Part shown: in pieces, positions 1 to 8,116 of the stretch
Numbering within the stretch: the first letter of the stretch is position 1
How the letters are laid out: each line of letters begins with the position of its first letter
Source of the DNA: Lachnospiraceae bacterium
Lineage (GTDB): Bacteria; Bacillota; Clostridia; Lachnospirales; Lachnospiraceae
DNA length: 32,007 nucleotides
Direction: 5' to 3'
Assembly (NCBI GenBank): GCA_016281555.1
Contig: JAEEIV010000082.1
Coordinates: forward strand, 1-32,007
The notes under the pieces: generated by a model
Database searches by the model: none
What the model saw: only the letters and a program-made list of their open reading frames with translations
What the model was told of the DNA's origin: nothing
Made by a program: the position numbers and the translations under genes

Positions 1-281
1 ACGCCGAATCCGAGCGTGAGCAGCATGACGGGAATGACCTTTTCCGGAGGCGCGTCTTCCGGGAAAAACAGGGAAAGAAGCGTTCCGAGAAGAACGATGA
101 CCGGCACGAAAACGATGCCGCCCATGGTCGGCGTCCCCTGCTTTTTGTAATGCGTCTCATTGCCCTCTTTCCGGATCTCCTGCCCGAATTTCAGCTTCTT
201 CAGTACGGGAATGACGGCCGGCGTCAGGACCGCGCTCAGGGCAAACCCGGCAAACAGCGCCAATAAATGCAACACCTTCAT
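1..281 (-). CDS. mraY: MraY, phospho-N-acetylmuramoyl-pentapeptide transferase (N-terminal part, cut by window edge)
   Basis: MraY moves phospho-MurNAc-pentapeptide from UDP onto undecaprenyl phosphate in the membrane, forming lipid I. Only about the first 93 residues are present; the gene runs off the left edge. Visible are a first membrane segment (about residues 3-25, ending near an LTP), then the family signature: a QEIRKEGNETHYKKQGTPTMGG stretch at about residues 34-55, close to the known QxIRxxGPxxHxxKxGTPTMGG pattern, and a second hydrophobic segment. The ATG has a weak ACGGAG upstream. Unlike the usual dcw order, murE and murF do not lie between ftsI and this gene, and it has its own promoter at 346-374. 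Identity is secure despite the truncation. Confidence 0.93.
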   Translation of the reverse strand, partial: MKVLHLLALFAGFALSAVLTPAVIPVLKKLKFGQEIRKEGNETHYKKQGTPTMGGIVFVPVIVLLGTLLSLFFPEDAPPEKVIPVMLLTLGFG

Positions 282-313
282 AGATTCAGCTCCGTCGGAA
301 TGAATAGTTTTTC

Positions 314-332
314 CGGGCGGGCATACCGCCCG
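314..332 (-). other. Stem-loop in the mraY leader
   Basis: A perfect 7-bp inverted repeat (CGGGCGG at 314-320 and CCGCCCG at 326-332) with a 5-base loop lies just after the predicted mraY transcription start (near 339). No T-tract follows on the minus strand, so it is not an intrinsic terminator. It would put a hairpin at the very 5' end of the mRNA, which may stabilise it; that role is inference. Confidence 0.4.
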
Positions 333-345
333 AACCTAAAATGAT

Positions 346-374
346 ATTATATACCAAACAGCGGCGCTCTTCAA
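346..374 (-). promoter_or_regulatory. SigmaA-type promoter for mraY
   Basis: On the minus strand a -35 TTGAAG (369-374) and a perfect -10 TATAAT (346-351) are separated by exactly 17 bases. They lie 65 bases upstream of the mraY ATG, giving a predicted start near 339. The promoter would let mraY and whatever follows be expressed independently of the mraZ-ftsI unit. The spacer and -35 region also carry two copies of GCGGCGCT (361-368 and 382-389), whose meaning is unknown. Confidence 0.75.
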
Positions 375-411
375 GTCCCGGGCGGCGCTTTTTACCTCCG
401 GTTTGCAAGAA

Positions 412-433
412 CCCTGCAGTGTTACCTGCAGGG
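412..433 (-). terminator. Candidate weak terminator hairpin after ftsI
   Basis: A perfect 8-bp inverted repeat, CCCTGCAG (412-419) and CTGCAGGG (426-433), with a 6-base loop, lies 36 bases past the ftsI stop on the minus strand. It is followed only by TTCTTG, a poor U-tract, so termination may be partial. The next feature downstream is the mraY promoter, which fits a transcription-unit boundary here. Confidence 0.4.
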
Positions 434-469
434 CCCCGCAAATCTTTTGGAGAAGAAATGAGTTCGTGA

Positions 470-2533
470 TCAGTTGTGGTCGTCCTTGCCTTCGTCGAAC
501 AGCCAGTCGATCGATTGATCCGGATCGTCGACGAAGCTCACGCCGCCCTGGGCGTCGGACATGCCCTTGTAGTCCCCGAGTTTGCTCCAGTCGTACGTGT
601 AGGCGTCGTCTGCAGCCATCTTGTAAACGTTAAAGTAAACGAACAGTCGGTCAAAGATCTTCGCCGCCATGTCCTGTGCGGGAAGGGAACTCGACTGGTC
701 TTCCACGTCCGGCACGTCGATCTCGACGTATAGGAGGAACTTCGCATCGTGCAGCGGAGCGCCGCCGATGAACGAAACGACGTAATCCCCGGTTCCGCGG
801 GGCAGTTTTTCCGAAGCGCCGGTCTTTCCGCCGAAATCGTATTCCTGACGGAGAAGATACCCGTTCGCGGTGCCGTTCGTCACGACGTATCGGAACGCTT
901 CCCGCATGTACTCCGCCGTGGACTCCGAAACGGTGCGCCGGACCAGGACGGGCTCAACTTCCTTCACGATGTTCCCTGCGCTGTCCTCGATCCTCGTCAC
1001 GACGTGCGGCTGATAATAGTAGCCGCCGTTGATGATCGACGCGTAGGCGCTTGCCAGCTGCAGCATCGTCACGTTAAAGCCCTGTCCGAAGGCGTTCGTC
1101 GCAAGTTCGATCTCTCCGAGCCTGTCTTCCGGATAAATCAGAGCGGAAGTGTTCGCTTCTCCGGGCAGATCGACGTTCGTTTTCTGACCGAGATTGAACA
1201 GCTCCTGATATTTCGAAAACGCTTCGCTTCCGATCTTCTCGACCATTCTGACGAAGCAGACGTTGCAGGAGCGGCCGAAGGCCTCGATGGGCTTCAAGTC
1301 GCCGCAGAACGTGTTCATGTGGCAATGGATCGTATACTTCCCGACCTGGATCGCACCGTCGCAATAATAGGAATCGTCCGGCTTGATGATCCCGGTCTCG
1401 ATGCCAGTCGCAAGCGTCAGCGCCTTCGCCGTCGATCCGGGTTCATACGTTCCGGAAACGCAGTGATTGATCTGCACCTGCTGCAGCAGCGCGGTCAGCT
1501 GTTCTTCATGCGTCATGCCCTCCAGCACGCTTTTCCGGCCTTTGAACGCTTCCTGAAGGAGGTAGAGTTCCTCCGGATTCTCAAGTTCCTCCTCCGTATA
1601 CAGCGCGGAAAGATTCGAGGGATCGTTCAGATCGAAGTCCGTGTCGCTCGCCATGGCAATGATCTCGCCGTTCCTGGGATCGATCACCATGGCATTGACT
1701 CTCTTTCCGCCCCACTCCGCCATGTAGTTCGCGATCTCCTCCTGAAGGATCTTCGCGACTTTCGCGTCGAGGGAGGTAATGATCGTCTGTCCGTCGAGCC
1801 GGTCCGTGACTTCCCGCGTTTTATTGCCGTTTTCGTCAATGTAAATGAATTCTTTTCCGTTCGTGCCGCGGAGGATGTCGTTGTACTGCAGTTCCAGTCC
1901 GATGAGTCCCGTGGTCGCGTCCTTCGTCGTGTAGCCGATCACTTTCGACAGCGTCGAATTCAACGGATACGTCCGGCGGTATTCTTCCTCAAACCAGACG
2001 CCTTCCACCTTCGCGGTGATCTTATTCCCGTCTTTTCCGGCGTTGGCATTGTGCTCTTTCTTCTCTTCCTGAAAGGCGGCGACGAGTTCGTTGTACTTCG
2101 CCATCTCTTCTTCCGTATGCACGTTATCCTTCTCGAAGCGAAGGTACGCGAGGTGCTCGTTTTCCGGGTCGGAAAGCACCCGGACCAGGTCCTCCTTCGA
2201 AAGAGAAAACGCTTCGGCAATGATCTCCGCGGTCTTTTCGATCGTTCCCGGCGCATTCTTTTCCGTCGCCTGCGCGACCGAAGGATCCAGGATCAGTCTC
2301 GAGACCTTGACGTTGTCGGCGAGGCGGGTGCCGTTCGCATCGAGAATGATGCCGGGCTTTGCAAGAATGGTCTTTCCCGTGCCGGTCGCCTGCGCGAGCG
2401 CCTTATGATGGTATTCGTCCCGGTTCGAGATCACCATGCCGATCGCGAACGCGAGCAGAATAATAAGAAAAAGACTGACGACGATCATTGCGACGGCCAG
2501 TCTTTTTCCGCTGGAAAACCTCTTTTTATTCAT
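470..2533 (-). CDS. ftsI: Class B penicillin-binding protein (FtsI / PBP2B / SpoVD type)
   Basis: This transpeptidase cross-links septal peptidoglycan outside the membrane. The 687-residue protein has an N-terminal membrane anchor (about residues 12-34), a PBP dimerisation domain beginning near GIILDANGTRLADN, and a transpeptidase domain with all three active-site motifs: STAK with nucleophile Ser367, SCN at 422-424 and KTG at 570-572. A charged insertion (about residues 140-180, rich in Glu and Lys) sits in the dimerisation region. No PASTA domain follows the transpeptidase domain; the C-terminus is a short acidic tail. The chosen ATG overlaps the end of ftsL by 8 bases (ATGAATAA), showing translational coupling; the frame stays open upstream, but that would run deep into ftsL. 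FtsI, PBP2B and sporulation-type SpoVD cannot be separated from sequence alone; position in dcw favours the division enzyme. Confidence 0.93.
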   Translation of the reverse strand: MNKKRFSSGKRLAVAMIVVSLFLIILLAFAIGMVISNRDEYHHKALAQATGTGKTILAKPGIILDANGTRLADNVKVSRLILDPSVAQATEKNAPGTIEKTAEIIAEAFSLSKEDLVRVLSDPENEHLAYLRFEKDNVHTEEEMAKYNELVAAFQEEKKEHNANAGKDGNKITAKVEGVWFEEEYRRTYPLNSTLSKVIGYTTKDATTGLIGLELQYNDILRGTNGKEFIYIDENGNKTREVTDRLDGQTIITSLDAKVAKILQEEIANYMAEWGGKRVNAMVIDPRNGEIIAMASDTDFDLNDPSNLSALYTEEELENPEELYLLQEAFKGRKSVLEGMTHEEQLTALLQQVQINHCVSGTYEPGSTAKALTLATGIETGIIKPDDSYYCDGAIQVGKYTIHCHMNTFCGDLKPIEAFGRSCNVCFVRMVEKIGSEAFSKYQELFNLGQKTNVDLPGEANTSALIYPEDRLGEIELATNAFGQGFNVTMLQLASAYASIINGGYYYQPHVVTRIEDSAGNIVKEVEPVLVRRTVSESTAEYMREAFRYVVTNGTANGYLLRQEYDFGGKTGASEKLPRGTGDYVVSFIGGAPLHDAKFLLYVEIDVPDVEDQSSSLPAQDMAAKIFDRLFVYFNVYKMAADDAYTYDWSKLGDYKGMSDAQGGVSFVDDPDQSIDWLFDEGKDDHN

Positions 2534-3005
2534 TTGGGATCTCCCCGGCCTTCGAAACGTATTCCGCAGCGTGCCGGCTGTATCGGACGATCTGCTGCTT
2601 TTCGGGGGACTGCATGCCCTGGGAAACCGCGAAGTCATACACCTCGTCGTAATCCACCCGGGCCTCGATCTCGTCCCTGATCTTCGCGTTCGAAAGGTTC
2701 AGTTCCTGAACGTTCTTCTTCAGCGTTTCCACGGAGTTCTTCAGCGTCTCGTTTCTGGAAACGGAAAGAATATACAGCCCCGCGACGGCCAGCATGGCGA
2801 TCAGGCAGAACGTGATGACGAACACCTGCGCAACGCTCATGCCCGTTTTCACCCGCTTCATCGCCTTGACCCGCTCCTCGACGCGGTCACCGACGGATTT
2901 CACATATTCTCTTTTGGCCTCGCGGATGCGCTCCGGATCGACTCTCGGCGCTTCCGTGCCGTGCTGATATCCGTACGTGTTCGTTCTTGCCGGGTAGTAG
3001 GCCAT
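2526..3005 (-). CDS. ftsL: FtsL-like septum protein (single-pass, coiled coil)
   Basis: A 159-residue bitopic protein with a charged cytoplasmic N-terminus (1-55), one membrane segment (about 57-81) and a following heptad-like region (about 84-116, ETLKNSVETLKKNVQEL). This is the architecture of FtsL, which recruits and activates the septal transpeptidase with DivIC/FtsB. FtsL sequences diverge strongly, so the call rests on topology and on its position between rsmH and ftsI. The ATG at 3005 was chosen because AGAGGTG lies 6 bases upstream; an earlier GTG at 3014 would fall inside that ribosome binding site. The rsmH stop is 15 bases upstream. Confidence 0.8.
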   Translation of the reverse strand: MAYYPARTNTYGYQHGTEAPRVDPERIREAKREYVKSVGDRVEERVKAMKRVKTGMSVAQVFVITFCLIAMLAVAGLYILSVSRNETLKNSVETLKKNVQELNLSNAKIRDEIEARVDYDEVYDFAVSQGMQSPEKQQIVRYSRHAAEYVSKAGEIPNE

Positions 3006-3020
3006 CTTCCTCACCTCTTA

Positions 3021-3953
3021 TCATACCCGCCGTTCGAAGACCCTGAGACGGGCGCTCGACGACCGGGGATTCTGTTCCAGTTCTTCCGGAGACGCCGTAA
3101 GTGACTTCTCCGCTTTTCCGTAGGGGACCTTTCCGCAGACGCACACCGGAAGATCCGGCGGGCAGGTGCAGGGGTGTTCCCAGTTCCTGAAGGCGTTTTT
3201 CACGATCCGGTCTTCCAGCGAATGGAAGGTGATGATGACGAGCTTGCCGCCGTCGTTCAGCCGGTCGCGCATCTTCTCCAGCGTTTCTTTCAGAACGTCA
3301 AGCTCTCCGTTCACTTCGATCCGGATCGCCTGGAAGGTCTGTTTGGCGGGATGTCCGCCCTTCGCTCTGATCTTCGCCGGGATCGCGCCTTTTATGATTT
3401 CCGAGAGTTCTGCCGTCGTCCGGATGGGCGAGGCGCTCCGTTTCATGACAATGTGCTTGGCAATGTTCTTCGCAAAGCCGTCTTCTCCGTAGTCCCGGAT
3501 GATCCGGTACAGTTCTTCTTCGCTGTATCCGTTCACCACGTCGTAGGCGCTCTTTTCTTCCCTCCGGTCCATCCGCATGTCGAGCGGAGCATCGAACCTG
3601 TAGGAGAATCCGCGCTCCGGATCGTCGAACTGGTGGGAGGAAACCCCCAGATCCAGAAGGATCCCGTCGACTTTTCCGATCCCGAGTCCGTCGAGCACGC
3701 GGTCAAAGTTTCCGTAATTCTCACGGACGACCGTGACTCTGTCCCGGAAGGGTTCCAGCCGCTTCGTCGCTGCTTCCACGGCTTCTTCGTCCCTGTCGAC
3801 CGCGATCAGTCTTCCGTTCTCACCGAGCCGCCCTGCGATCTCAAAAGAGTGTCCTCCGCCGCCCGCCGTGCCGTCGAGATAAACGCCGTCGGGCCGGATG
3901 TTCAGGGCGTCCACCGCCTCATGAAGCAGTACCGATACGTGGGAAAAATCCAT
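3021..3953 (-). CDS. rsmH: RsmH (MraW), 16S rRNA (cytosine-1402-N4)-methyltransferase
   Basis: Methylates N4 of C1402 in the decoding centre of 16S rRNA using S-adenosylmethionine. At 310 residues it is the normal family length. It opens with [17 protein letters not shown], then the SAM-binding glycine-rich motif [10 protein letters not shown] (about 29-38), [27 protein letters not shown] and the late [12 protein letters not shown] motif, all typical of RsmH. The ATG at 3953 has AGAGGAG about 8 bases upstream; an upstream in-frame start would overlap mraZ and lacks the conserved N-terminus. It is the second gene of the mraZ unit, 19 bases after mraZ. Confidence 0.97.
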   Translation of the reverse strand: MDFSHVSVLLHEAVDALNIRPDGVYLDGTAGGGGHSFEIAGRLGENGRLIAVDRDEEAVEAATKRLEPFRDRVTVVRENYGNFDRVLDGLGIGKVDGILLDLGVSSHQFDDPERGFSYRFDAPLDMRMDRREEKSAYDVVNGYSEEELYRIIRDYGEDGFAKNIAKHIVMKRSASPIRTTAELSEIIKGAIPAKIRAKGGHPAKQTFQAIRIEVNGELDVLKETLEKMRDRLNDGGKLVIITFHSLEDRIVKNAFRNWEHPCTCPPDLPVCVCGKVPYGKAEKSLTASPEELEQNPRSSSARLRVFERRV

Positions 3954-3972
3954 TTCTGAACTCCTCTTGCCC

Positions 3973-4401
3973 TTACAGGTCAATGCCGTTCAGATTATAG
4001 GAAATGTCACTCATGTCGAGGTGCTCGTTGTAATCATTCCAGGTATCCGTATCCCAGATTTCAATGAGGCGGTACGCACCGACGAGCGTCACGTCTTTCG
4101 TGAGGTTCGCGTGCTTTCTTAAATCCGCCGGGATCAGGATCCTGCCCTGCCTGTCCACCTCGGGTTCGACGCTGTTTCCGAAGATGAGACGGTTGATCTT
4201 CCGGGCCGCTTCACTCGAAATGAGCGGCAGGCCGTTCAGTTTCTCCGTCAGGGCTTCCCATTCGCTCTTCGGATAGATCGAAAGGCAGTGATCCATGTTT
4301 TTGGTGATGACGAAACCGTCACCCAGCTCCTTACGGAACCGGGCGGGAATTATGAGACGCCCTTTGGAATCCAGCGAATGTGAATACGTGCCGGTCAGCA
4401 T
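3973..4401 (-). CDS. mraZ: MraZ, transcriptional regulator of the dcw cluster
   Basis: A DNA-binding protein made of two SpoVT-AbrB-like repeats, which forms a ring-shaped oligomer and represses its own operon in studied species. The 142 residues match the usual length. The two conserved DxxGR motifs are [13 protein letters not shown] (about residues 10-22) and [13 protein letters not shown] (about 82-94). The ATG at 4401 has AAAGGTGG about 7 bases upstream. Upstream lie a good promoter and three 10-base-spaced GTG repeats that look like its operator, so autoregulation is likely. It is first in a unit with rsmH, ftsL and ftsI. Confidence 0.96.
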   Translation of the reverse strand: MLTGTYSHSLDSKGRLIIPARFRKELGDGFVITKNMDHCLSIYPKSEWEALTEKLNGLPLISSEAARKINRLIFGNSVEPEVDRQGRILIPADLRKHANLTKDVTLVGAYRLIEIWDTDTWNDYNEHLDMSDISYNLNGIDL

Positions 4402-4428
4402 CTCGTCACCACCTTTCTCCATGAATCT

Positions 4429-4458
4429 CTCCCACAATGTTTCACTTAGAACCACTTT
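4429..4458 (-). promoter_or_regulatory. Probable MraZ operator: three 10-bp-spaced repeats
   Basis: On the minus strand three consecutive 10-base units read AAAGTGGTTC, TAAGTGAAAC and ATTGTGGGAG, sharing a GTG core in exact 10-base register. MraZ is known to bind direct repeats of a TGGG/GTGG core with 10-base periodicity ahead of its own gene. These lie between the predicted start site (near 4469) and the mraZ ribosome binding site, which suits repression by blocking transcription. The third gene-proximal copy is the best match to the E. coli core, the first to the AAAGTGG form. Confidence 0.7.
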
Positions 4459-4475
4459 TTCGGGAGGCTGTCTCT

Positions 4476-4504
4476 ATAATACCCCTGAATCACGAAAAAT
4501 GCAA
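4476..4504 (-). promoter_or_regulatory. SigmaA-type promoter for mraZ-rsmH-ftsL-ftsI
   Basis: On the minus strand -35 TTGCAT (4499-4504) and -10 TATTAT (4476-4481) are 17 bases apart. The start would be near 4469, about 68 bases before the mraZ ATG, with the repeated operator just downstream. The rest of the 322-base mraZ-ychF gap holds this promoter, the operator repeats, the divergent ychF promoter and an AT-rich stretch (4501-4540). Confidence 0.72.
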
Positions 4505-4619
4505 GCACTTTTTTCCATATTTTATAAGATTTTTTGACGAAGTGGTAGGTTGTGGTGGATTTTGTCATCAAGGGGCAGGTCAGGTCCGATCCGGTCACCT
4601 CGTTTTCACAATTTCGATG

Positions 4620-4648
4620 TTGTAATCTTTTTCCATATATGGTATAAT
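4620..4648 (+). promoter_or_regulatory. SigmaA-type promoter for ychF unit
   Basis: TTGTAA (4620-4625) and a perfect TATAAT (4643-4648) are separated by 17 bases. The start would fall near 4655, giving a leader of about 70 bases before the ychF ATG. It is divergent from the mraZ promoter; the two -35 boxes are about 115 bases apart. Confidence 0.78.
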
Positions 4649-4723
4649 GCTACCGATTATAGGGCTATATATTCGGTTTCCGCCTTTTTGCGGGATCACG
4701 AAGGCCGTTTCAGGAGAAATCAT

Positions 4724-5821
4724 ATGAAACTCGGGATCGTCGGACTTCCGAACGTCGGGAAAAGCACATTGTTCAATTCTCTGACCCGCGCGGGCGCGGA
4801 AGCGGCCAATTATCCCTTCTGCACCATCGACCCGAACGTGGGCGTCGTGGCCGTTCCGGACGGACGCCTGCAGCTGCTTGCGGATCTGTACCATTCGGAG
4901 AAGATCACGCCTGCCGTGATCGAGTTCGTGGACATTGCGGGGCTCGTGAAGGGCGCTTCGAAGGGCGAAGGCCTCGGAAACCAGTTTCTGGCGAACATCC
5001 GGGAAGTGGATGCCATCCTGCACGTGGTCCGCTGCTTCGACGATCCGAACGTGATCCACGTGGACGGTTCGGTGGATCCCATCCGCGACATCGAGACGAT
5101 ACAGTTCGAACTGATCTTCGCGGATCTCGAGGTCATTGAAAAGCGGATCCAGAAAGTCGGAAAAGCCGCATTGGCCGGAAACTCGAACCGGAAGGAATAC
5201 GAGACGCTGCTCTCCCTCCGCACGCTTCTCGAAGGCGGAACGCCGGCGAGCGCCTACGCGCCCGAGAACGCAGAAGACGCGGCATTCGTTTCTTCGCTGA
5301 ATCTTTTGACGGGGAAGCCGGTGATCTTCGCCGCGAACGTGTCCGAGGACGATCTGCAGGACGACGGGGCCTCGAATCCCTACGTTAAGGCCGTCAGGGA
5401 ATATGCCGAAAAAACCGGATCGGCCGTCTTCGCCGTATCCGCGAAATTAGAGGAAGAGATCTCCGAACTGGAGGACGACGAAAAAGCGATGTTTCTCGAG
5501 GAACTCGGGATCCGCACTTCAGGACTCGACAAACTGATCCAGACGAGCTACGATCTTCTCGGTCTCCTGTCCTATCTGACGGCGGGCGAAAAGGAAACGC
5601 GGGCCTGGACCATAAAGAAAGGAACGAAGGCACCGGAAGCCGCAGGGAAGATCCATTCGGATTTCGAGCGCGGTTTCATTAAGGCGGAGGTCGTGAATTA
5701 CCGGGATCTTCTGGATCTCGGCTCTTATGCCGCGGCGAAGGAGAAAGGCCTCGTCCGCATGGAAGGAAAGGACTACGTCATGCAGGACGGCGACGTCGTG
5801 CTCTTCCGCTTTAACGTATGA
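4724..5821 (+). CDS. ychF: YchF (OLA1 family), ribosome-associated ATPase of the Obg group
   Basis: YchF is a P-loop NTPase that prefers ATP, binds the ribosome and is tied to stress and translation control. The 365-residue length is typical. G1 is GLPNVGKS at residues 7-14 and G3 follows as DIAGLVKGASKGEGLGNQFL. The usual NKxD of GTPases is replaced by a NxxE-type NVSED, the hallmark of ATP preference in this family. A central helical insertion and a C-terminal TGS domain (MQDGDVVLFRFNV at the end) complete it. The ATG at 4724 has AGGAGA 7 bases upstream; the open frame before it contains no conserved sequence. It leads a unit with the DUF1292 and VanW genes. Confidence 0.97.
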   Translation: MKLGIVGLPNVGKSTLFNSLTRAGAEAANYPFCTIDPNVGVVAVPDGRLQLLADLYHSEKITPAVIEFVDIAGLVKGASKGEGLGNQFLANIREVDAILHVVRCFDDPNVIHVDGSVDPIRDIETIQFELIFADLEVIEKRIQKVGKAALAGNSNRKEYETLLSLRTLLEGGTPASAYAPENAEDAAFVSSLNLLTGKPVIFAANVSEDDLQDDGASNPYVKAVREYAEKTGSAVFAVSAKLEEEISELEDDEKAMFLEELGIRTSGLDKLIQTSYDLLGLLSYLTAGEKETRAWTIKKGTKAPEAAGKIHSDFERGFIKAEVVNYRDLLDLGSYAAAKEKGLVRMEGKDYVMQDGDVVLFRFNV

Positions 5822-5848
5822 CCGGAAACCGGATCAGAGGAGAATGAA

Positions 5849-6184
5849 ATGACGAAAGAAGAAATACTGAAGGCACTGGAAGATGAGGAATCGGTCACGG
5901 TCACGCTGACGCTTCTTGACGACAGCGAGGTCGAATGCGAAGTGGTGACCGTCGTGGAAGCCCTGGGAAACGACTACATTGCCCTGCTTCCGATGGCCGG
6001 TCCCGACAAGGATACCGGAAACGTGTATCTTTACAGATTGAAGGAAAGTGAAGGCGGCGCCGACCCGGAACTCATCGACATCGCCGACGACGAAGAATAT
6101 GAAGCGGCTTCGGACGCTTTTGAAGAATACCTCGACACTCTGGAGTTTGACGAACTCGTCACGGAAGAGGACGAAGGTCGTTGA
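5849..6184 (+). CDS. DUF1292 family acidic protein
   Basis: A 111-residue, strongly acidic cytoplasmic protein. The pattern TVTLTLLDDSEVECEVVTVVEALGNDYIALLP resembles the DUF1292 (YrzB-like) family of Bacillota, whose function is unknown; the family is usually 85-110 residues. The second half (DIADDEEYEAASDAFEEYL) also fits that family. The start has GAGGAG 5-6 bases upstream. It begins 27 bases after ychF and ends about 30 bases before the VanW gene, so all three are probably co-transcribed. DUF1292 genes more often lie near yrrL and yrzL, so this placement adds no clear functional hint. Confidence 0.8.
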   Translation: MTKEEILKALEDEESVTVTLTLLDDSEVECEVVTVVEALGNDYIALLPMAGPDKDTGNVYLYRLKESEGGADPELIDIADDEEYEAASDAFEEYLDTLEFDELVTEEDEGR

Positions 6185-6214
6185 CCGGCTTGGAGGAAAG
6201 GTAAGGTGGATCGT

Positions 6215-8011
6215 ATGAAAAAGAGTAATTGGCTGGTATTTGCGTTGCTTCTCGTGCTGGTTTCGGCGCTCTCGCTGACCGTCTTTGCAGACGGCACGCT
6301 GACGACCGGGACGGCGACGGAACCGCTGAACGTGAAAAAAGGCACCGTCACCTCGAACGTGTCTGCGTTCGGGCATTCCTTCTCCGGCATGCAGCCCGAG
6401 GAGGCGCTGGAGTTCGTCTCCGAGAAATACAACGCCCTGCTGTCTGCGGAGCTTCGCGCGAAGAGTGCGGACGAAGACGCCGAATGGAGCAGCACGCTCG
6501 CGGAACTCGGCGTCACGTTCGACGAAGACTCCGTGCGGAAAGGCATTCAGGAGTCCGTGCTGACAGGAAACCTTTTGAAACGGTACAAACTGGCGAAAGA
6601 CCGCGAGAACGAGCCGTATTCCTTCGGTCTCGGCGCGAAATATAATGAAGAGTACATTCTGGAGACCGTCGGAACCGTCGTTCAGGAATGGAACCGCGAT
6701 CCCGTGGAATCCACGGTCAAGGTTGTGAACGGCGAGCTGAACGTCGTCGTCGGACAGAACGGTCACGAATACAAATACGAAGACGGCGTGAAGGAGTTCA
6801 TCGATGCATTGAAAGACGAAACGATCACCGATGAAGGCGTGGACCTGTCTCTCGAATACACCACCGTGGAAGCCCTGCTTTCGCCCGAGCGCGTCGCGGG
6901 ATTCAGCATCCTCGGTTCCTGCACGACCGCGTATGACCGTCCTTCGACCCAGATCCTCGCCAACCGCGAAAACAATCTGGTGGTCAGCACGAACAATATG
7001 TCCGGGCGCATATTTGCTCCGGACGAGATCGTTTCCGCATTGGATCTTTACGGCTCCGTGACGAGCGCCGGCGGCTATCTTCCGGCCGGCACGTACGTCG
7101 GCGGAAACGTGATGGACCAGGTCGGCGGCGGCATCTGCCAGACCACTTCCACGATGTATAACGCGGTGCTCATGGCGGAACTGGAAGTCGTCTTCCGAAA
7201 GAGCCACTCTTCCGTCATCCTCTACCTCGATCCTTCACAGGACGCGATGGTCTATGCGGCGGGCGGCTCCGACTTCAAGTTCAAGAACACGACCTCGGAT
7301 TACATCATTATTGACGCTTCCGTGGACAAGGCGAAGCACGAGATCTCCGTATACATCATCGGTCACGAAGACCGTCCCGCAACGCATACCGTGCGTTACG
7401 AAAGCGAGATCCTGGAGTACGTCATTCCGCCGTTAAACAACGTCGTGAACGACACCGATCTCGTCGTCGGCTGGTCCGATAAGAAATTCATCGATCCCCC
7501 GGATCTCCACGCGCTTCCGGCCGTCAAATCCAGACTCTGGAAGATCACGACGGACAACGGCGTCGAAACGCGTTCCGTCGTCGGCAACCGCACGGACTCC
7601 TATAAGGCGATGAACGGAACGCTGTACGTGGCCCCGGACGTTCAGGGAGAGCTGTACCGGAACGGCGTGGTCGCATTGGGCATCAAAACGTATTTCATCA
7701 ACGACGCACACACCTCCGTGGCCGCCAACCCCACGCTTTGGGAGCCCGAACAGCGTGCGGCTTTCAATACGGAGATGAAAGCGAAAATGGATGAAAAAGG
7801 TTACACCTGGCAGGGAGACGGCGACGAGTACATCCGCTACTGCTACTACGAAGGAAAATGGCAATGGCTGACGATCATGCACAACAGCCTCGTGCCCGTC
7901 ACTCCGGATCCCACCGATGCACCTGATCCCACCGAACCGGGAGGAACGGATGCGCCGTCAGAGGCGCCTTCGACAGATCCTGCCGGCGACAACTCCGGTA
8001 ATCAGGGCTGA
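6215..8011 (+). CDS. Exported VanW-domain protein with peptidoglycan-binding-like N-terminal region
   Basis: A 598-residue secreted protein. It has a signal peptide (MKKSNW, hydrophobic to about residue 22, likely cleaved after Ala near 24), a long extracellular part resembling the YoaR-type putative peptidoglycan-binding region (about 50-225), and a VanW domain (about 230-365) with its signature GGGICQTTSTMYNAVL starting at residue 304 followed by a SHSSVILYLDPSQDAMV segment. The last 35 residues are rich in Pro, Thr and Asp (repeated PTDAP/DPTEP), like a wall-spanning or flexible tail; no LPXTG motif is seen. VanW function is unknown; the name comes from a vancomycin cluster and does not imply resistance. 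An alternative GTG start 9 bases upstream, with GGAGG 9 bases before it, is nearly as likely. Confidence 0.88.
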   Translation: MKKSNWLVFALLLVLVSALSLTVFADGTLTTGTATEPLNVKKGTVTSNVSAFGHSFSGMQPEEALEFVSEKYNALLSAELRAKSADEDAEWSSTLAELGVTFDEDSVRKGIQESVLTGNLLKRYKLAKDRENEPYSFGLGAKYNEEYILETVGTVVQEWNRDPVESTVKVVNGELNVVVGQNGHEYKYEDGVKEFIDALKDETITDEGVDLSLEYTTVEALLSPERVAGFSILGSCTTAYDRPSTQILANRENNLVVSTNNMSGRIFAPDEIVSALDLYGSVTSAGGYLPAGTYVGGNVMDQVGGGICQTTSTMYNAVLMAELEVVFRKSHSSVILYLDPSQDAMVYAAGGSDFKFKNTTSDYIIIDASVDKAKHEISVYIIGHEDRPATHTVRYESEILEYVIPPLNNVVNDTDLVVGWSDKKFIDPPDLHALPAVKSRLWKITTDNGVETRSVVGNRTDSYKAMNGTLYVAPDVQGELYRNGVVALGIKTYFINDAHTSVAANPTLWEPEQRAAFNTEMKAKMDEKGYTWQGDGDEYIRYCYYEGKWQWLTIMHNSLVPVTPDPTDAPDPTEPGGTDAPSEAPSTDPAGDNSGNQG

Positions 8012-8036
8012 AAGGAATCACTGAACATGAATTGTC

Positions 8037-8082
8037 AAAAGAGTCCCGTCCCGGCATATACTCGGCGTGACAGGACTCTTTT
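8037..8082 (+). terminator. Hairpin terminator after the VanW gene
   Basis: A perfect 10-bp inverted repeat, AAAAGAGTCC (8037-8046) and GGACTCTTTT (8073-8082), extends inward by three more pairs (GTC/GAC) past one mismatch. The run of four T closes the stem and is short, so efficiency is uncertain; the A-run on the other arm would make it work in either direction. It separates the VanW gene from the alanine dehydrogenase. Confidence 0.6.
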
Positions 8083-8116
8083 ACAATGATAAAAGAACAT
8101 ACTGGGAGGTATGAGA

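Noticed and set aside
749-2680. Long open frame (643 codons) on the plus strand opposite ftsI
   Set aside because: ftsI on the other strand has all catalytic motifs, while the antisense translation is Arg/His-rich with no recognisable family. It is a by-product of GC-rich codon use.
5834-7207. Long open frame (457 codons) on the minus strand across the DUF1292 and VanW genes
   Set aside because: It spans two well-supported plus-strand genes and an intergenic gap; composition is Phe/Arg/His-rich as expected of a shadow frame.
6215-8011. Vancomycin resistance function for the VanW-domain protein
   Set aside because: No vanHAX, vanS or vanR genes are near. VanW domains are common in Bacillota without resistance, so only an exported VanW-domain protein is claimed.
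8032-8062. Possible ald promoter TTGTCA with TATACT overlapping the hairpin
   Set aside because: The spacing is 19 bases and the start would fall within the terminator stem; too weak to list as a promoter.
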